A stretch of DNA of 64,000 nucleotides from Bog-473 sp963800725 (GTDB taxonomy: Bacteria > Actinomycetota > Acidimicrobiia > Acidimicrobiales > RAAP-2). Shown one piece after another: positions 18,759 to 28,267 of this stretch. Position numbers and translations under genes: made by a program. The notes under the pieces were generated by a model. That model was given only the letters and a program-made list of their open reading frames with translations. It did not search any database and was not told the origin of the DNA. The DNA is taken from NCBI GenBank assembly GCA_963800725.1, contig CAWDCE010000007.1:83101-147100 (forward strand), read 5' to 3'. Each line of letters begins with the position of its first letter. Within the stretch, counting starts at the first letter, position 1.

Positions 18759-20484
18759 GTGTCACTTCGCCTCAGACTCCTGCTGGCCGTCGGTGCGATC
18801 GCGATTATTGCATTGGTGGTGGCTGATTTCGCCACCTACTCGGCGCTGCGCTCGTTCCTCTATAAGCAGGTCGACCAGAGCCTGGTGCAGAACCCGTTGC
18901 GGCTCCAGTACTTCGTAAATTCAGGTACCTGCCAATCGCCCAAGTCCGGGTTCTTCGGAGGAAATGGCCAAGGGGGTGGCGGAGGCGGCGCGGGCGGTGG
19001 TGCCGGTCCGCCTCCCGACGCCGACAGCCTCGGTTTCAATCCGTACGTTGCGGTACTGACCTCGAGCGGCAAGGTGTTCGACGGTCGCGAATGTTCCGCC
19101 TATGTGGGCAACCGCGCCTACACCCCGCAACTGCCGAGCCAGTTCAGCGGATTTACGACCCAACCCAACAAGGCGACCGCCACGCTCTTCACCGCACCGT
19201 CCCAACAAGCGGGCGGCCCCACCTTCCGGGTACAGGTCACCAAGGCAAAGCTGACAAACCAGACCACGGGGAGTACCCAAGAGGCCTACATCGTGGTGGC
19301 CCAGCCCATTGGGTCGACCATCAACACACTGCACACGCTGCTGTTCATCGAGTTGGCGGTCACGGCCGGTGCGTTGGTGCTCGCACTCGCCGGGGGTTGG
19401 TGGTTGGTCCGTCTTGGCTTGCGCCCGCTCGAAGACGTCGAACGCACCGCCGATTCAATTGCCCGTGGGGAATCTCGACCAACGTGTCCCGGGTGCCGAT
19501 GACACGACCGAGGTCGGCCGCCTGGCCCGTGCCCTCAACGTCATGCTCGAGCGGATCGAGGTGGCATTCACCGCCCGGGTGTCCTCAGAAGAGCGATTGA
19601 AAGAGTCCGACCGGCACCTGCGCCAGTTCGTGGCTGACGCTTCGCACGAGCTGCGCACCCCCATTGCGGCGGTCGCCGCGTACGCGGAGCTCTTCGAGCG
19701 AGGGGCCTCTGAGAACGCGGAGGATCTCCCGCGGGTCATCACCGGGATCCGCGCCGAGACCTCGCGGATGGAGCGCCTGGTCACCGATCTCCTCACGTTG
19801 GCCCGCCTCGACGAGGGCGTGCCGCTTGAGATCCTGCCGGTCGAGTTGGTCGGCCTGTGCGCGGACGCAGTCCACACGGCAACGACGGTCGGGCCCCAGT
19901 GGCCGGTGACTTTTACCGCGGCCCATCCCGTCGAGGTGCTCGCCGATCCCGCCCGGTTGCGCCAGGTGGTCGACAATCTCTTGGCCAATGTCCGGGCTCA
20001 CACCCCGGTCGGCACCCAGGCCACTGTGCACGTCGAGCAGATCGGCACCATGGCGCGCATCGTCGTCAGCGATTCAGGGCCGGGAATGCCGAGCGAGGAT
20101 GCGGCGCGGGTCTTCGAGCGCTTCTACCGGGTCGATCCGGCCCGGGGTCGCACCCACGGTGGGAGCGGGCTCGGACTGTCGATCGTTTCGGCCATTGTGG
20201 CGGCCCACGGTGGGACCGTCCGGGCCGACTCGGCACCGGGCAAGGGAATGACGGTCACCGTCGTGCTCCCGGTCGTCACCGAGGTTGCGCCCGCTGCCGT
20301 CGATGGCGAAGCGGAGCCAAGTGCGCCGATCGTCGTGGCGGGCGACCCTGCGCTCGAACCGATCGCCAGCGTGACGGGCGACAATGCCAAAGATGTGCTC
20401 GACACCAAAGATGCCGCCGTCACGCGCCCGCCCGGGCCCGAGGGAACCGGTGCGCCGGCGCCGATGCGCGAAGAGGCTCCGTGA
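18759..20484 (+). CDS. Sensor histidine kinase (one frame break)
   Basis: Membrane kinase partnered with the upstream response regulator. A first helix is LLLAVGAIAIIALVVADF; the extracytoplasmic sensor (about residues 35-190) holds a Gly-rich stretch near residues 66-86; a second helix is LAVTAGALVLALAGGWWLV. HAMP, then HisKA with FVADASHELRTPIAAV (phospho-His), and an ATPase domain with DNLLANVRAHTP (N box), DSGPGMP and GGSGLGLSIV follow. The frame breaks at the G4 run 19467-19470; three Gs restore IARGNLDQRVPG. A Pro/Ala-rich tail follows the catalytic domain. Start overlaps neither side; the end overlaps the YceI start (GTGA). Confidence 0.9.
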
Positions 20485-21221
20485 ATCAACCCGCGGGCAC
20501 CAAGAAGCGGCGTTCCCGCTTGACCCTGATCCTGGGCGGTGTCCTCGGGGTGATCGTGCTCGGCGCCTTCGTCGTGGTCGGTGGCACCTACATCTACATC
20601 CACTTCATCGAAGGGCCGGCCCCCAAGCCCTTGTCGCTCCCGGGGTCCGGGTCGACGGCGTCCACCAGCCCATCGGCCGGGCTGTCCTCGCCGAGCGGGG
20701 AATGGACACCCACGTCGGCCTCGGTGGTCGGCTATCGGGTCAACGAAGTCCTGTTCGGTCAGAACAATGTGGCGGTCGGGCGGACCCATTTGGTGACCGG
20801 GTCAATGACGGTGGACGCATCAGGGGTGAAGACTGCGAACTTTTCGGTCCAGATGGCAAGTGTGCACAGCGACCAGAGTGAGCGGGACAACCAGTTCGAC
20901 GGCCGGATCATGAATGTGGCGCAATACCCGACGGCGACCTTCGCCCTCACCTCGCCAGTTTCGTTGGGCACGGTGCCGGCCATCGGGGCGACGGTGCACG
21001 ATTCGGCCACCGGCAACCTCATGCTGCACGGACGGACGCACCCGGTGACCTTCCCGGTCACCGCCCGCTACAGCGGAACCACCATCGACGTCACCGGCTC
21101 GATTCCCATCACCTTCGCCGACTGGGGCATCTCGAACCCCGGCTTCGGGGGACAGATCACGACCCAGAACCATGGCATCCTCGAATTCCTCCTGGTCTTT
21201 GCGCGCAGCCCGGCGTCGTAG
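20481..21221 (+). CDS. YceI-family lipocalin-like protein, membrane-anchored
   Basis: 246 aa. A basic N-terminus (KKRRSRL) precedes one helix, LILGGVLGVIVLGAFVVVGGTYIYI, and a Ser/Pro-rich linker. The YceI domain has YRVNEVLFGQNNVAVGRT, SERDNQFDGRIMNVAQYPTATF and LHGRTHPVTFPV. YceI proteins bind polyprenoid-type lipids in a beta-barrel. Lying between a sensor kinase and lipid-linked glycosyltransferases, it may bind a polyprenyl lipid at the outer membrane face, which is inference. GTG start is coupled to the kinase stop. Confidence 0.88.
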   Translation: MNQPAGTKKRRSRLTLILGGVLGVIVLGAFVVVGGTYIYIHFIEGPAPKPLSLPGSGSTASTSPSAGLSSPSGEWTPTSASVVGYRVNEVLFGQNNVAVGRTHLVTGSMTVDASGVKTANFSVQMASVHSDQSERDNQFDGRIMNVAQYPTATFALTSPVSLGTVPAIGATVHDSATGNLMLHGRTHPVTFPVTARYSGTTIDVTGSIPITFADWGISNPGFGGQITTQNHGILEFLLVFARSPAS

Positions 21222-21282
21222 TCGAGGATTCACACCGTGGTCACAGCCAAGGCTCACGCCAGCCGAAACTGGGGCGTCCACG

Positions 21283-22515
21283 ATGCCTGACATGACCCTC
21301 TTGGCTCACCCCGAACCCGGCGTCGATCCCCGGCAGGTGCCCCTCGATGTGGAGATCGCCATCCCCGTCTACAACGAGGCCGAGCACCTGGCCGAGCGGA
21401 TCACCGCGCTGCGCCGTTTTCTCGACGAATCGTTTCCCTTGCGTGCCCTGATCACCATTGTGGACAACGCCAGTACCGACGACACCTTGGCGGTCGCCCG
21501 CCGATTGGCCGACACCGTGGCCGGCGTCACCACCTTGCACCTGCCCCAAAAGGGGCGGGGCCGTGCCCTGCGCTCGGCGTGGTCCACCAGTTCGGCTCCG
21601 GTGGTCGCCTATATGGACGTCGATCTGTCCACGTCGCTCTCCGCGCTGCTCCCGCTGGTGGCGCCGCTGCTCTCGGGACACTCCGACATCGCCATTGGGA
21701 CGCGGTTGGCCCGCGGCGCCCATGTGGTGCGCGGTCCCAAGCGAGAGCTCATCTCGCGGGCTTACAACCTGATCTTGAAGCTGTCGCTGCGGGGCCGGTT
21801 CAGTGATGCCCAATGTGGATTCAAGGCACTGCGCCGCGAGGCCGCTGAACAACTCCTTCCTCTGGTCAAAGACGACGAATGGTTCTTCGACACCGAGCTG
21901 TTGATTACCGCCGAGCGACTGGGTCTTCGCATCAGCGAGGTCCCGGTCGAATGGGTCGACGATCCAGATTCGCGGGTCAAGATCGTCCAGACCGCGGTCA
22001 ACGACCTGCGCGGGGTGTGGCGGATCTCGCACGGCCGGGCCGCGCAACTGCCCCGTCGATCGTCTTCTTCGTCGCCGATGAGAAACGACCAGGTCACGGC
22101 GGACCAGCTCTTGCGGTTCGCCGGCGTCGGTGTCGTCAGCACCATTGGCTACCTGTTCTTGTTCGTGGCCTGGCGCCCGCTCGCCGGCGTCTACGTGGCC
22201 AACGCGCTGGCCTTGGCGATCTGCACCATTTTCAATCTGGCGGTGCACAAGGAACTCGCCCGCAGCATGCAAGGGCGCGGGCATCGCGGGCGCTTCATGG
22301 CGGTCGCCACCAGCTTGTACGTCTTGTCATTGGCGCTCACCAGTCTCGGCCTCTACGTGGTCCAGGTGGCATTCGGCTCCTCGTTGGGAGCTGATCTCGT
22401 AGCGGTGACACTCGCCAACGCCGTCGCAGCCGTGCTGCGATTCTCCGTCCTTCGCGCCTGGGTGTTCCGCCCTCGCACGCCGAACATTCACGAATCCTTG
22501 GAGGTTTCTCAATGA
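21283..22515 (+). CDS. GT2 polyprenyl-phosphate glycosyltransferase fused to GtrA domain
   Basis: 410 aa. The N-terminal GT2 domain resembles dolichyl-phosphate mannosyltransferase: VEIAIPVYNEAEHLAERI, IVDNASTDDT, YMDVDLSTSL (DxD-type), IAIGTRLARGAHV and QCGFKALRR. The C-terminal GtrA-like domain has four hydrophobic segments from RFAGVGVVSTIGYLFLFVAW to AVAAVLRFSVLRAWVF. The fusion should make polyprenyl-phosphate sugar and flip or hold it in the membrane. ATG at 21283 precedes the conserved domain by about 20 residues. It overlaps the GT39 gene by 4 nt, which likely uses its product. Confidence 0.9.
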   Translation: MPDMTLLAHPEPGVDPRQVPLDVEIAIPVYNEAEHLAERITALRRFLDESFPLRALITIVDNASTDDTLAVARRLADTVAGVTTLHLPQKGRGRALRSAWSTSSAPVVAYMDVDLSTSLSALLPLVAPLLSGHSDIAIGTRLARGAHVVRGPKRELISRAYNLILKLSLRGRFSDAQCGFKALRREAAEQLLPLVKDDEWFFDTELLITAERLGLRISEVPVEWVDDPDSRVKIVQTAVNDLRGVWRISHGRAAQLPRRSSSSSPMRNDQVTADQLLRFAGVGVVSTIGYLFLFVAWRPLAGVYVANALALAICTIFNLAVHKELARSMQGRGHRGRFMAVATSLYVLSLALTSLGLYVVQVAFGSSLGADLVAVTLANAVAAVLRFSVLRAWVFRPRTPNIHESLEVSQ

Positions 22516-24755
22516 GCACGATCGACCCGCCGAGCCCCGAAGGCGGCGTCGTTGGCGTCTTGGAGCCACCGGTGACGCCGCTCGGCCCGAACGACTCGAC
22601 GCCCGGACCCCTCGATCAGCCGCCCCCGAGGGGGCGCCTGTTCCGCTTCGTGCGCGGGCGGGAGCAAGATGCCGCGTGGGTCCGCCCCGCCCTTCTCACA
22701 CTGCTGGCCCTGACCGCGGTGTTGTACCTGTGGGATCTCGGTGCGTCGGGATGGTCCAACTCTTTCTACTCCGCCGCCGTCCAGGCGGGGACCAAGAGTT
22801 GGAAGGCGTTCTTCTTCGGTTCATCTGACTCTTCGAACTTCATCACGGTCGACAAGCCGCCGGCCTCGTTGTGGGTGATGGAAATCTCCGGACGGATTTT
22901 CGGCTTCAACTCGTGGAGCATGCTGGTGCCAGAGGCCCTCGAGGGTGTGGCGACGGTCGGGTTGGTTTACCTCACGGTGCGGCGCTGGTTCTCCGCCAAC
23001 GCGGCGCTCTTGGGTGGGGCGGTGGTCGCGCTGACGCCGGTGGCGGCCATGATGTTCCGCTTCAACAACCCCGATGCCCTGCTGGCACTCCTCTTGACGG
23101 GTGCCATGTACGCCACGGTGCGCGCCCTCGAAAAGGCACAGGCGAAATGGCTGGTGCTCGCCGGCACCCTGGTCGGGTTCGGCTTCATCACCAAGATGAT
23201 GCAGGCCTTCTTGATCCTGCCCGCGCTGGGCATCGTGTACCTGATTGCGGCCCCGACCTCGTTTTGGCGTCGGGTGTACCACGTCGTGATCTTGGGACTG
23301 ACAACCTTGGTGGCGGCCGGGTGGTGGGTGGCGGCTGTCGCATTGACGCCCGCGGCCGACCGACCCTATGTCGGTGGTTCGCAGAACAACAGCATCCTCA
23401 ATCTGATCTTCGGGTATAACGGCTTCGGTCGGTTGACCGGAAGTGAGAGCGGCAGTGTGGGTGGTGTTGGCCGAGCCGGCAGCATGTGGGGCCCGACCGG
23501 TATCACCCGCCTCTTCAACTCCGAGTTCGCCAACATGATGTCGTGGTTGCTTCCCGCCGCACTCATCATGGGAGCGGCCGTCCTCCTCATCACCTGGCGG
23601 GCCAAGCGGACCGACCGTGAACGCGCCGCTTTCTTGCTCTGGGGCGGTTGCCTGGTCGGCATTGGGCTCACCATCAGCCTGGCGCAGGGGATCATCCACC
23701 CCTATTACACCGTCGCGCTCGCCGCACCCCTCGGTGGACTGGTCGGCATCGGCACCTTTTCGCTGTGGGAGCGAAGGAAGTCATGGTTTGCGCGGGGCGC
23801 GCTGGCCGCAGCGCTGGTGGCCACGGTGGTGTGGGGCTACGTCCTGCTCGACCGCACGCCGCAATGGTTCCCCTGGATGCGCTTTGTGGTTCTGGTCGCG
23901 GGCGTGCTCGGCGCCGTGGCGATCTTGGCGCAGCCCTATCTCTCCAAGCTGCCCAAGGCCTCGATTTTGCTCATCGCTGTCCTGGGGTTGGGCGCCGCCT
24001 TGTTGGCGCCGTTGTTCTCCACCATCGCCACCGCAGCCACTCCGCACTCCGGTGCGATCCCGTCGGTGACCCCCTCTTCGGCGGGCGGCTTCGGTGGCGG
24101 CCCCGGTGGGGGCCCCGGCGGCGGGTTCCCCGGCGCTGGGGCCCTCGGGGGCAAAGCTGGAGCGCGGGGCGGATTCAATCCGGGCGCGGGCTTTGGTGGT
24201 GGCGGTGGATTCACGCCGCCCGGGCTCGGTGCCGCGGGACCCGGAAGCCGCAAAGGGTTCAAGTTGCCGACCGGCGGCGGCTTCCCCTCAGGATTTTCCC
24301 GGCGCGCCCTCGCCGGTGGACTGGCGGGCGGCAAGCTCGGGCGAGCAGCCTTCGGTGGTGGCGGAGGAGCCGGCGGCTTCCTCGGGGCATCGACGCCCGG
24401 CACGGCGGTCACCAAGCTCTTGAAGGCGGACGCCACCAAGTACACCTGGGTGGCGGCGACCACGAATTCAAACTCGGCGGCCGGCTACCAGCTGGCCAGC
24501 GACGATCCGGTGATGGCGATCGGCGGTTTCAACGGCACCGACCCGGCACCGTCCCTCGCCCAGTTCGAGAAGTACGTCGCCGAGGGGAAGATCCACTACT
24601 ACATCTCCGGCAGCGGGGGCGGCTTCGGCGGCGGCGGCTCGGCGGGCGCGGCGACGAAGATCGCCTCGTGGGTCGAGAGTCATTTCACCGCCAAGACTGT
24701 CGACGGAACGACCCTCTACGACCTGACGGCGCCCACTTCGACCAGTTCGAGCTGA
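22512..24755 (+). CDS. GT39/PMT-family membrane glycosyltransferase (YkcB/ArnT-like)
   Basis: 747-aa polytopic enzyme. The first extracytoplasmic loop has the family block FYSAAVQAGTKSWKAFFFGS and ITVDKPPASLWVM (DKPP catalytic region). GSQNNSILNLIFGYNGFGRL is the second marker. About ten hydrophobic helices run to residue 510. A very Gly-rich stretch covers roughly residues 523-640, and a small globular C-terminal domain with WVAATTNSNSAAGYQLASDDPVMAIGGFNG follows, as in many actinobacterial YkcA/YkcB-type proteins. It probably transfers a sugar from the polyprenyl phosphate made by the preceding gene to a surface acceptor. It is the last gene of the operon, before a strong terminator. Confidence 0.9.
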   Translation: MSTIDPPSPEGGVVGVLEPPVTPLGPNDSTPGPLDQPPPRGRLFRFVRGREQDAAWVRPALLTLLALTAVLYLWDLGASGWSNSFYSAAVQAGTKSWKAFFFGSSDSSNFITVDKPPASLWVMEISGRIFGFNSWSMLVPEALEGVATVGLVYLTVRRWFSANAALLGGAVVALTPVAAMMFRFNNPDALLALLLTGAMYATVRALEKAQAKWLVLAGTLVGFGFITKMMQAFLILPALGIVYLIAAPTSFWRRVYHVVILGLTTLVAAGWWVAAVALTPAADRPYVGGSQNNSILNLIFGYNGFGRLTGSESGSVGGVGRAGSMWGPTGITRLFNSEFANMMSWLLPAALIMGAAVLLITWRAKRTDRERAAFLLWGGCLVGIGLTISLAQGIIHPYYTVALAAPLGGLVGIGTFSLWERRKSWFARGALAAALVATVVWGYVLLDRTPQWFPWMRFVVLVAGVLGAVAILAQPYLSKLPKASILLIAVLGLGAALLAPLFSTIATAATPHSGAIPSVTPSSAGGFGGGPGGGPGGGFPGAGALGGKAGARGGFNPGAGFGGGGGFTPPGLGAAGPGSRKGFKLPTGGGFPSGFSRRALAGGLAGGKLGRAAFGGGGGAGGFLGASTPGTAVTKLLKADATKYTWVAATTNSNSAAGYQLASDDPVMAIGGFNGTDPAPSLAQFEKYVAEGKIHYYISGSGGGFGGGGSAGAATKIASWVESHFTAKTVDGTTLYDLTAPTSTSSS

Positions 24756-24756
24756 G

Positions 24757-24790
24757 CGGTCCGGGCCGCACTCCCTTGCGGTCCGGACCG
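24757..24790 (+). terminator. Intrinsic terminator after the glycosyltransferase operon
   Basis: CGGTCCGG/CCGGACCG outer stem and CCGCA/TGCGG inner stem, joined by a G-T wobble and a 6-nt loop, begin 2 nt after the stop codon. TTCAGTTT follows. A 14-bp GC-rich hairpin right after a stop fits an intrinsic terminator. Confidence 0.8.
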
Positions 24791-24813
24791 TTCAGTTTCA
24801 AGCACGCCGGGAC

Positions 24814-25326
24814 TCACGCAAGCGCGAGGTAGACCTCGAGCGTGTCCCGGTCGAAGGCCACGAATCGCACGAGCGCGACGTTCGTTGTGCAGGAACGAAC
24901 CGTGCGCAGCGCAATGGCGGCGGCCAGCGTGCCCGGATAGCCGTAGCTACCGGTCGAAAGAGCCGGGATGGCCACGAAGCGTGCCCGGACACCGTCTGCT
25001 GCGGCCAGCACCGATCGATAACACGAGGCCAACGTCTCGGGCTCGCCGTCAGATCCCCCGTGCCACACCGGTCCGACGGTGTGGATGATCCAACGTGCCT
25101 GAAGCTTGAATCCCGGCGTCACCACGGCGGCCCCGGGCTCGCAATAGCCAATCGCTCGACAGGCTTGATCCAGCTCGGACCAGCCTGCCGCGCGGTGCAC
25201 CGCTCCGTCGACGCCACCGCCACCGGCGAGCCGGGCGTTGGCCGCGTTGACGATGGCGTCAACGCGCTCGGTCGTGATGTCGCCGAGGACGAACTCGATC
25301 GACGGGCTCGATTGGGCCAACCTCAC
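24814..25326 (-). CDS. Macro domain protein (ADP-ribose binding/hydrolysing)
   Basis: 170-aa single-domain protein. The macro signature is clear: IEFVLGDITTERVDAIVNAANARLAGGGGVDGAVHRAAG, then VVTPGFKLQARWIIHTVGPVW and IPALSTGSYGYP. The NAAN and GGGGVDGAVH segments form the ADP-ribose pocket of MacroD/YmdB-like O-acetyl-ADP-ribose deacetylases and mono-ADP-ribosyl hydrolases. It lies in the same direction as the two exported paralogues, 27 nt behind the nearer one. Frame intact. Confidence 0.92.
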   Translation of the reverse strand: MRLAQSSPSIEFVLGDITTERVDAIVNAANARLAGGGGVDGAVHRAAGWSELDQACRAIGYCEPGAAVVTPGFKLQARWIIHTVGPVWHGGSDGEPETLASCYRSVLAAADGVRARFVAIPALSTGSYGYPGTLAAAIALRTVRSCTTNVALVRFVAFDRDTLEVYLALA

Positions 25327-25353
25327 GACTCCACCGATTGGCTCGCCGCGGGC

Positions 25354-26082
25354 TCAGCCGGCCGGGGCGAGGGTGAGGAGCGAGTGGGCGGAGGTCGGCT
25401 TGGTCACATGGGTCTTGTGCCCCCAGTTCGAAAAGCTCACCGAGCCGGCCGCGGTCCCGCCGCCCTGGCCCGGATCGGTCGACTCTTGGAGCGGCCGTGG
25501 GGGCGTGCCAGCCTCGACAAAGAGGGTCGAGGCGATCTTCTTCCCCGTCGAATCGGTCGTGAAGCCGTTGATGGCTTGGGCCTGTCGTCCGTGGATGGTC
25601 GTCGGGTTCCCGAACGAGTAGGGGCCCGTCATCTTGAGTTCGGTGCTCACATCCTTGTTGCGCAGTCCACTGACGAGTCCATCGAAGGCGGGGGTGGTGA
25701 CGGGGAACGACAGCCACTTGTTGGCATACGTGGTCGACTCCTTGGCCGTCAGTCCCAAGATGTTGGTCAACGCCGCGGCATTGCCACGCACATATCCGCT
25801 CGACCCCACCCTCGTCGCCGTCATTGTCTCGACCGTGCCGCCGTTGTGCACCGTGAGCGTCTGGGATCCTGCCGTCGCAGAGGTGTCACCAGTGACGTTG
25901 AGCGTGCTGGTGCCCTGCGAGGCCACCGACGTGTAGTGGGCATTTTGTGTCGCGGCGAAGGCGACGGCCGCCGCATATGTGCTTTGTGCGCTCGCGCCTG
26001 CCACCGAGACTCCAGGGCACACGGCCAACGACGCCGAAGCGCACACCGAGATCACGCCAACCATCATCGCAAGACGACGCAT
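25354..26082 (-). CDS. Exported protein of unknown function, paralogue 1
   Basis: 242 aa. The N-terminus MRRLAMMVGVISVCASASLA is a signal peptide; cleavage near AGASAQ is likely. The mature part has alternating polar/hydrophobic beta-strand character with YVRGNAAALTNILGL, ANKWLSFPV and a conserved end SVSFSNWGHKTHV. It is clearly homologous to the gene at 26173-26904. The overall look recalls the LppX/LprG-like (LolA-fold) envelope proteins of actinobacteria, but I do not recognise a named family. LAVC near residue 22 is not a good lipobox. A strong Shine-Dalgarno (AGGAAGGGA) precedes the ATG. Confidence 0.72.
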   Translation of the reverse strand: MRRLAMMVGVISVCASASLAVCPGVSVAGASAQSTYAAAVAFAATQNAHYTSVASQGTSTLNVTGDTSATAGSQTLTVHNGGTVETMTATRVGSSGYVRGNAAALTNILGLTAKESTTYANKWLSFPVTTPAFDGLVSGLRNKDVSTELKMTGPYSFGNPTTIHGRQAQAINGFTTDSTGKKIASTLFVEAGTPPRPLQESTDPGQGGGTAAGSVSFSNWGHKTHVTKPTSAHSLLTLAPAG

Positions 26083-26172
26083 CGTTCCCTTCCTCTTTTT
26101 CCCGGAATTAGTCCGTTGAACTGTCCGAATTTGTACAGGTACCCGCAGCTGGTGTCCGTGGCGCCGAGCGTC

Positions 26173-26904
26173 TCAGGTCGTGCGCACCGGGCCGATCGTG
26201 ATGGCGGCGGCCGGCGCCTCGGGGCGGACCCGCTCGCCCCATTTGGAAAAGACGATCCGGCTTTGGCCGCTCGTGCTTCCCCCGGATTCGACAGAGTCCT
26301 CCTCGACGATGATCGGGCGTCCGGTGGCTCGCACATATAAGACGACGTGGGTCACTTTGGCGCCCTGGCCGCCTTGGGTCCCGTCGATGGCGTCGACCGC
26401 GTAGCCGTCAATGGTTTTCGGATGGCCAAGTGTGAAGGGACCCCGGATCGCCAATTCCTGTGCGACATCGTGCGAGCGGACTCCCGCCACGATCTGGGAG
26501 AAGTCCGGATTGGCCGTAGAGAATGTCACCCACTGATTGGCATCGGCGGCGGCGGTCGTCGAGGGGAGGCCCATCAGGTTCACCAGACTCGACGCGGTGG
26601 CCTTGACGTAGGTGAACTCGCCAATGACGATCAGCGACGCCTGGTCGGCGATCGACCCGTCGTGGATGACCACATCTTGGGTACCCGACGCCGGACCGGC
26701 ATCGCCGGTTTCGACGTTCGAGGTGGCGGCGCTGGAGCCCGACGAGACGTAGTGCACCGACCACCCCTTGGTGGTGGCCAGAGCCTGGCGGTACAGCGTG
26801 GCGGCGCTCGGAGTCGCGTCCGCCGGGGCGGCCATAGCCATGGTCGCGGCCACGGCCCCTGCCCCCAGCAACGCCGTGACCCAAGACACCTTCACGGATC
26901 GCAC
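26173..26904 (-). CDS. Exported protein of unknown function, paralogue 2
   Basis: About 243 aa from the GTG at 26904. The signal peptide is VSWVTALLGAGAVAATMAMA with a cut near ADATPS. The mature part aligns along its whole length with the next gene: FTYVKATASSLVNLMGL, ADANQWVTFSTANPDF, GVRSHDVAQELAIRGPFTLG and FSKWGERV. The open frame extends upstream to 27072, but those codons give an Arg-rich, low-complexity sequence overlapping the recA promoter, so a start at 26904 or 26895 is preferred. No known function; tandem duplication is evident. Confidence 0.7.
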   Translation of the reverse strand: MRSVKVSWVTALLGAGAVAATMAMAAPADATPSAATLYRQALATTKGWSVHYVSSGSSAATSNVETGDAGPASGTQDVVIHDGSIADQASLIVIGEFTYVKATASSLVNLMGLPSTTAAADANQWVTFSTANPDFSQIVAGVRSHDVAQELAIRGPFTLGHPKTIDGYAVDAIDGTQGGQGAKVTHVVLYVRATGRPIIVEEDSVESGGSTSGQSRIVFSKWGERVRPEAPAAAITIGPVRTT

Positions 26905-27042
26905 GGCACCAGCATCACACGTGTCGGGGCCAGGGCGTCGTCGCCGCCCACGGGCCAGCGGCGTCGCCTCATGGCGGCGGTTTTCATGGCGATTGTGGTG
27001 CGGAGGGCCGACCGTTGGTTCACGAAGAGGATGCGTGCAAGA

Positions 27043-27063
27043 CGAACACATGTTCGTTACTAT
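27043..27063 (+). promoter_or_regulatory. LexA (SOS) box and -10 of recA
   Basis: CGAACACATGTTCG (27043-27056) is a perfect GAAC-N4-GTTC palindrome, the Gram-positive/actinobacterial LexA site. TACTAT at 27058-27063 can serve as the -10, so bound LexA would block it. The site is 142 bp before the recA ATG and about 140 bp from the divergent exported-protein start. Confidence 0.88.
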
Positions 27064-27197
27064 GGGCGCCAAGCAAGGCCGGTCGGGGCGATGTCACACC
27101 CCAACCGTAGGGTCACCCCACAAGCTCGCAGGCACATCGGACGCCAATCCGAGAGCGCACATCGACGTAAGCAACACGGGACAACGAGGAGAGATAC

Positions 27198-28256
27198 ATG
27201 GCTGAGGATCGGGATAAGGCGCTAGACGCAGCACTGGGCCAGATCGAAAAGCAGTTCGGCAAGGGCTCGGTCATGCGGATGGGCGACAACCTGAGTATGA
27301 ACATCGAGTCCATCCCGACCGGAGCGCTCTCCCTCGACCTCGCCCTCGGGATCGGGGGCCTGCCGAGAGGCCGCATCGTCGAGATCTACGGTCCGGAGTC
27401 CTCGGGAAAGTCGACACTGGCCATGCATGCGGTGGCCGAGGCGCAGCGCAATGGTGGGATCTGCGCCTACATCGACGCCGAGCACGCGATGGACCCGGTC
27501 TACGCCAGGGCCATTGGGGTCAATGTCGATGATCTGTTGATCTCGCAGCCCGACACCGGCGAGCAGGCACTCGAAATCGCCGACATGCTGATCCGCTCGG
27601 GCGCACTCGATGTCTTGGTGGTCGACTCGGTGGCGGCATTGACGCCACGGGCCGAAATCGAAGGCGAGATGGGCGACACCCACGTGGGCCTCCAGGCCCG
27701 TCTCATGTCCCAGGCCCTGCGAAAGTTGACCGGGACGCTTTCCAAGTCGAGCACCATTGCGATCTTCATCAACCAACTTCGAGAGAAGATCGGCGTGATG
27801 TACGGCTCCCCCGAAGTCACTCCTGGTGGGCGTGCTCTCAAGTTTTATTCATCGGTGCGTCTCGACATCCGTCGTATCGAGCAGATCAAGGACGGCGCCG
27901 AAGTCATCGGGAACCGCACCCGGGTCAAGGTCGTCAAGAACAAGTGCTCGGCTCCGTTCAAGCAGGCCGAGTTCGACATCATGTACGGCCGGGGAATCAG
28001 CCGAGAAGGTTCGCTCCTCGATGTGGCGGTCGAGTTGGGCTTCATTAAGAAGTCGGGGGCCTGGTTCACCTATGAAGGTGAGCAACTCGGCCAAGGGCGC
28101 GAGAACGTCAAGGTCTTCCTTTCGGAGAACCCACAGCTCATGGCTGAGGTTGACGACCGCGTGCGTGAACGTTTGGCCCCGGTTGTCGAGGATGAACTCG
28201 CCGATGAGACCGCTGCGGTCGACCCGGACGATCTCCCCATCATGTTGGACAAGTAA
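27198..28256 (+). CDS. recA: Recombinase RecA
   Basis: 352-aa recombinase catalysing homologous strand exchange and LexA self-cleavage. Walker A is GPESSGKST near residue 67, Walker B is LVVDSVAAL near residue 140, and loop blocks INQLREKIGVMYGSPE and PGGRALKFYSSVRLD are canonical. The C-terminus is acidic (VVEDELADETAAVDPDDLP). GAGGAGA stands before the ATG. No intein or frame break is present. The usual recX is not found downstream; instead a terminator and an unrelated sigma gene follow. Regulated by the upstream LexA box. Confidence 0.99.
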   Translation: MAEDRDKALDAALGQIEKQFGKGSVMRMGDNLSMNIESIPTGALSLDLALGIGGLPRGRIVEIYGPESSGKSTLAMHAVAEAQRNGGICAYIDAEHAMDPVYARAIGVNVDDLLISQPDTGEQALEIADMLIRSGALDVLVVDSVAALTPRAEIEGEMGDTHVGLQARLMSQALRKLTGTLSKSSTIAIFINQLREKIGVMYGSPEVTPGGRALKFYSSVRLDIRRIEQIKDGAEVIGNRTRVKVVKNKCSAPFKQAEFDIMYGRGISREGSLLDVAVELGFIKKSGAWFTYEGEQLGQGRENVKVFLSENPQLMAEVDDRVRERLAPVVEDELADETAAVDPDDLPIMLDK

Positions 28257-28267
28257 TCGGCCCTTCC

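Noticed and set aside
26905..27072. N-terminal extension of the second exported protein
   Set aside because: The extra codons are Arg-rich, overlap the recA promoter and precede a proper signal peptide starting at the GTG at 26904.
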